Source: Mercurialis annua (Eukaryota > Streptophyta > Magnoliopsida > Malpighiales > Euphorbiaceae). Taken from it: a stretch of DNA of 64,000 nucleotides. Positions 61,222 to 64,000 of this stretch are shown piece by piece. Position 1 is the stretch's first letter. Each line of letters begins with the position of its first letter. The position numbers were made by a program, and so were the translations under genes. The stretch spans positions 67,888,653 through 67,952,652 of the forward strand of contig NC_065572.1 of NCBI RefSeq assembly GCF_937616625.2, written 5' to 3'. The notes beneath the pieces are model-generated. The model saw only the letters and a list, made by a program, of their open reading frames with translations, was not told the origin of the DNA and did not search any database.

Positions 61222-61563
61222 GGCAAAAGATGCAAAATAACTCTCGTAGTACTTATAAACGTACATATCAGTTTTTTTATTTTTTTGCTACAGTTAAGCC
61301 TTTTTTGGTTTTAAATTAAACAAATAATCCCTTTCGTCCAACATCATTAGAAACACTCGTTAATGGCTAACATGGCTCTTATAATCATATTGGAAAAAAG
61401 TTTAAAAATAATTTTAATGTTTAAAATATTTACCGAAAATTTAAGGGGATAAGTGTCTTAAAAATAAACTAAAATATATAACGAAGGTTTAATTGTGCCT
61501 AAAAAAAATAAAAAGACTTATATATACTTTAAAAAAATTCGAGGAATTTTTTATAATTTCTGC
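61222..61563. mobile_element. Mutator-type MITE, GGNAAAAG family, short member
   Basis: The 342-bp element starts GGCAAAAGATGCAAAATAAC and ends ATTTTTTATAATTTCTGC. It is flanked by a perfect 9-bp duplication, TTTTTTATA (61213-61221 and 61564-61572). It shares termini and layout with the 1.1-kb elements at 6593 and 12759 but lacks their palindromic core, so it looks like an internal-deletion form. Confidence 0.8.
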
Positions 61564-61572
61564 TTTTTTATA

Positions 61573-62342
61573 GTATTTTTATAAAACGATTACTCACTTT
61601 TAAAATCTTTTAATTTACCATTCAGTGATTTTCTGGTTATTTGAACAATAAATATTAAATATTCATCGTATTTTATTTACTTTAAGACACCTTGTGAATT
61701 GTTGATTTTTAAAATTCGCAGACTTCACTCATAGCTTTTAATTAATAAAATGCTAAATTCAAGAATTTATAAATTTTGTTATTTGGGATGAGTGTAAAAT
61801 TTATAAATTCACAAAGATGTATTAAAAATAATTAAATTTTAATAAAATGCATCATTTATTTTTTGAAAAATGATTGATTTTCATTTTTTTATTTAGAAGG
61901 TGAAATTTTAAATGAAAGATTTCTGCAATATATGAATTTTTATGATATTTAAACTCTCACAGATAGCAAGCTAACTGAAGTTCTCAAAAAACCATTACTC
62001 GCATAATCGCATTTAAGATTTTTTTTATGTTTAATACTGAACTTTAGAAATTTACTTGATATTTTAAGTAACTTTTAATCCAAATTTATTCTTTTTTCAT
62101 CTTTATTTATCTTTTCACTCAAATACAATGTACAGATAATAAATTACTAATACAACCTAAAAGTAATCTTTAAAGATAAAGATAAATTAATATTTTCTTA
62201 AAATTGTTTATGATAAACACACTGAAAATTTAAAGAAAATTTATATATACATGCTATAATTAAAAATAATAACAAATACTATATAACAGTATTTTCCATT
62301 TCAAGTATAAAATAATAATAAAAACAAATAAAAATCAAACTC
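61573..62342. other. 3' flank of the DUF1645 gene
   Basis: This is AT-rich DNA without recognisable features. It should include the gene's 3' untranslated region near 62342. Confidence 0.4.
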
Positions 62343-63185
62343 TCAATAAGCACGCAGATTTCTACTCAAACCGTTAGCATTAGAGAAAAACCCAACCAAG
62401 TCCTGCCTGTACGGCAAAAACGACCGTCGTTTATCTCCTTCCTTCATAACCGCTCTATTCTTCACATAGTGTTCTTCAACTTCAACAACATCGCCACCGT
62501 TACTCTTCTTCTCCGCCGCAGCCGGCGGAGCCAAGAACACAAACGTCTCTTTTCCGTCACTCCTACTTCTATTAAGCAAATCCCGAAGCTTCCATCTCTT
62601 CGAAGACGTTCCTGTGGAGCGGCTCTTCTTGCTGATACTCGCCGCACTTTTAGGTTTCCACGCGCAATAAGAATCTTCCGGTACGGATTCTAGCTCATCC
62701 GCCTCCGACGAAGACGACGACGTCGTAGTTGACGTTTCCCTTTCTTCGCTGAATAGCTTCCGTAACGGCAATCGATTTGGCTTCGGAGCTGATTTAGGTA
62801 ATAACTGTTCATCTTTTTCTAATAGTAACGAGGTGTTGAATAGAGGATAAGTCGGTCTAATTTGACCGTTATAAAAAATATCCCCCGCTGAAATCGGTGG
62901 CTCCGCCGGCTCTGAGCTTGGAATAGCGAACTCAAACTCCTCCTCCTCCGCCTCTTCCTCCGGAGTCTCTTCCTCGTCTAATTTCATAATTTCTTGATCT
63001 TCTTCTACTTTTGGCGTGGAATTTTCTGGTTCTGGTAGCGAATTAAAGATGATATTACAGTCATAATCATCTGGTTGATCGTTAGTGAATTCTCGAACAA
63101 CTCTGGCTGCAATTTCAGTGAGATTCTCTGAGGAGTAAGAATTGAAGCTAGGTGAGCTAGGAGATTGGGTAATCAGTGCTTGCAT
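62343..63185 (-). CDS. DUF1645-type acidic protein, 280 aa, single exon
   Basis: I assign this to the plant DUF1645 family from the order of its blocks. An N-terminal LTEIAARVV precedes an acidic tract (about 58-84). Then come FEFAIPS (85-90), ISAGDIFYNGQIRPTYPLFN (98-117), LPLRKLFSEERE (139-150), a Ser run, SKRWKLRDLLNRSRSDGKE (195-213) and a conserved C-terminal FLPYRQDLVGFFSN. The biochemical function of the family is not established; its members are often described as stress-related. No membrane segment or signal peptide is seen. The open frame extends 64 codons further upstream, but that part has no ATG, is hydrophobic and AT-rich, and contains a TATA-like sequence, so the first ATG (63185) was taken as the start. 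No intron is needed. Confidence 0.85.
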   Translation of the reverse strand: MQALITQSPSSPSFNSYSSENLTEIAARVVREFTNDQPDDYDCNIIFNSLPEPENSTPKVEEDQEIMKLDEEETPEEEAEEEEFEFAIPSSEPAEPPISAGDIFYNGQIRPTYPLFNTSLLLEKDEQLLPKSAPKPNRLPLRKLFSEERETSTTTSSSSSEADELESVPEDSYCAWKPKSAASISKKSRSTGTSSKRWKLRDLLNRSRSDGKETFVFLAPPAAAEKKSNGGDVVEVEEHYVKNRAVMKEGDKRRSFLPYRQDLVGFFSNANGLSRNLRAY

Positions 63186-63304
63186 TTGGAGAATTTGGAG
63201 GTTTAATTGTTCTTTAATGGCGGAAATGTTCTTTGAGCGAAAAAATGAGGAAGACAAGAAAAAGAAGAATGGAAGATATATATGAATGTAACGTATAAAC
63301 AGAG

Positions 63305-63313
63305 AAAATATAT
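63305..63313 (-). promoter_or_regulatory. Possible TATA box of the DUF1645 gene
   Basis: The minus strand reads ctatatatttt about 120-128 bp upstream of the start codon. A pyrimidine-rich leader (ccattcttctttttcttgtc) follows before the ATG. This agrees with the choice of the downstream ATG. Confidence 0.4.
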
Positions 63314-64000
63314 AGGGTCTTTTATAAAAGAAAATCAGGCTATAATTAGGTGGTGTTTGGCGAGTCGTCGTGACCAATTAAAATCAACTTATTATCTTCT
63401 AGACAATTTTGTTTATTCGTTTATTTATTCAATAACCGAGAAATTTACAAGTTTTATTTTTTTAATTTATTTTTACACTAAATTTATATATACATTAACT
63501 ATTTTTTCTTGATATAAAATCTAATCTAGATTAGTAGTAATTAGTGTTTAGATCAGTCTACTAAATTAACAGGATTGGGACTCAGAGCCGAGACCTTGAA
63601 AATGTACTTATAACTCGAGTTTGGTCTCGCTGATTTATATTCATTAACTATAATTTATTATAAACATTTATAAAAATCTTAATCTAAATGATTCACATAA
63701 TTTGGAGGAATCAAATCATTGGTTAAATCAAAACCAAGTTAATAAAATCATTTCTTTAACTGAATTGATTTAATTGAAAATTTTAAACAAATCAAATTTA
63801 ATCAAAATATAAAATAGAATTGGCCGATTAATCTGATTAGTTAAGTTAAACCGACTAAATTATTAGAAATGATAATTAAAATAAATAAACTACATAAATT
63901 ATTTGCTAATTTAATTTGCTGAAACTTTAAATTCTTAATATATAACTGAGTCAATTATTTTTATTAACTTAACCTACTAAACTGGCTGAATTAAATAAAA
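63314..64000. other. Upstream region of the DUF1645 gene
   Basis: This AT-rich DNA has no gene. It should contain the distal promoter of the minus-strand gene. Confidence 0.4.

Noticed and set aside
62343..63377. Longer 344-codon version of the DUF1645 protein
   Set aside because: The extra 64 codons have no ATG, look like an AT-rich promoter and pyrimidine-rich leader, and add a hydrophobic stretch not expected in the family.

Overview
The window is plant nuclear DNA, almost certainly a eudicot. It is AT-rich, its genes are split by many short GT-AG introns, and about a third to a half of it is transposon-derived. The N-terminus and overall sequence of the DXR protein resemble those I remember from Malpighiales (Euphorbiaceae such as Ricinus, Hevea or Manihot). 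That placement is an inference from memory, not a search result.

Four protein-coding genes can be supported. (1) A beta-type carbonic anhydrase lies on the minus strand (15141 to 9161, 8 exons, 252 aa as modelled), with introns swollen by transposons. (2) PEX14, the docking protein of the peroxisomal import machinery, lies on the plus strand (16860-20953, 12 exons, 531 aa). It is divergently arranged with the carbonic anhydrase across a 1.7 kb intergenic space. (3) DXR, the second enzyme of the plastid MEP isoprenoid pathway, lies on the plus strand (26206-29825, 12 exons, 470 aa). (4) A DUF1645-type acidic protein is encoded by one minus-strand exon (63185-62343, 280 aa). I see no functional link between these neighbours; they look like ordinary plant synteny. 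A 5'- and 3'-truncated DXR copy lies downstream (about 36605-39145) and is broken by stop codons, a frameshift, a lost splice donor and loss of the last exon. Its flanking DNA (to about 40150) is also duplicated from the DXR 3' flank, so this is a segmental copy, not a retrocopy.

The rest is mobile or repetitive DNA, and much of it can be delimited to the base from target-site duplications (TSDs). Three large Mutator-like elements (2972-6051, 48085-51994, 52287-54846) each have 9-bp TSDs and internal tandem arrays. The second carries a fragment of a ULP1-like cysteine protease. At least six small Mutator-type MITEs have 9-bp TSDs, and three hAT-type MITEs have 8-bp TSDs. LINE pieces lie at 2.0, 45.0-47.7, 50.4-51.0 and 55.8-58.0 kb; the last has a 719-codon open frame. 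Two poly(A)-tailed retroposons have 13-bp TSDs. A 28-bp minisatellite of about 2.1 kb lies at 32.6-34.8 kb. Region by region: 0-9 kb repeats; 9-15 kb carbonic anhydrase; 17-21 kb PEX14; 21-26 kb intergenic with MITEs; 26-30 kb DXR; 30-40 kb MITEs, minisatellite and DXR pseudogene; 40-62 kb nested LINE, hAT and MULE sequence; 62-63.3 kb the DUF1645 gene.
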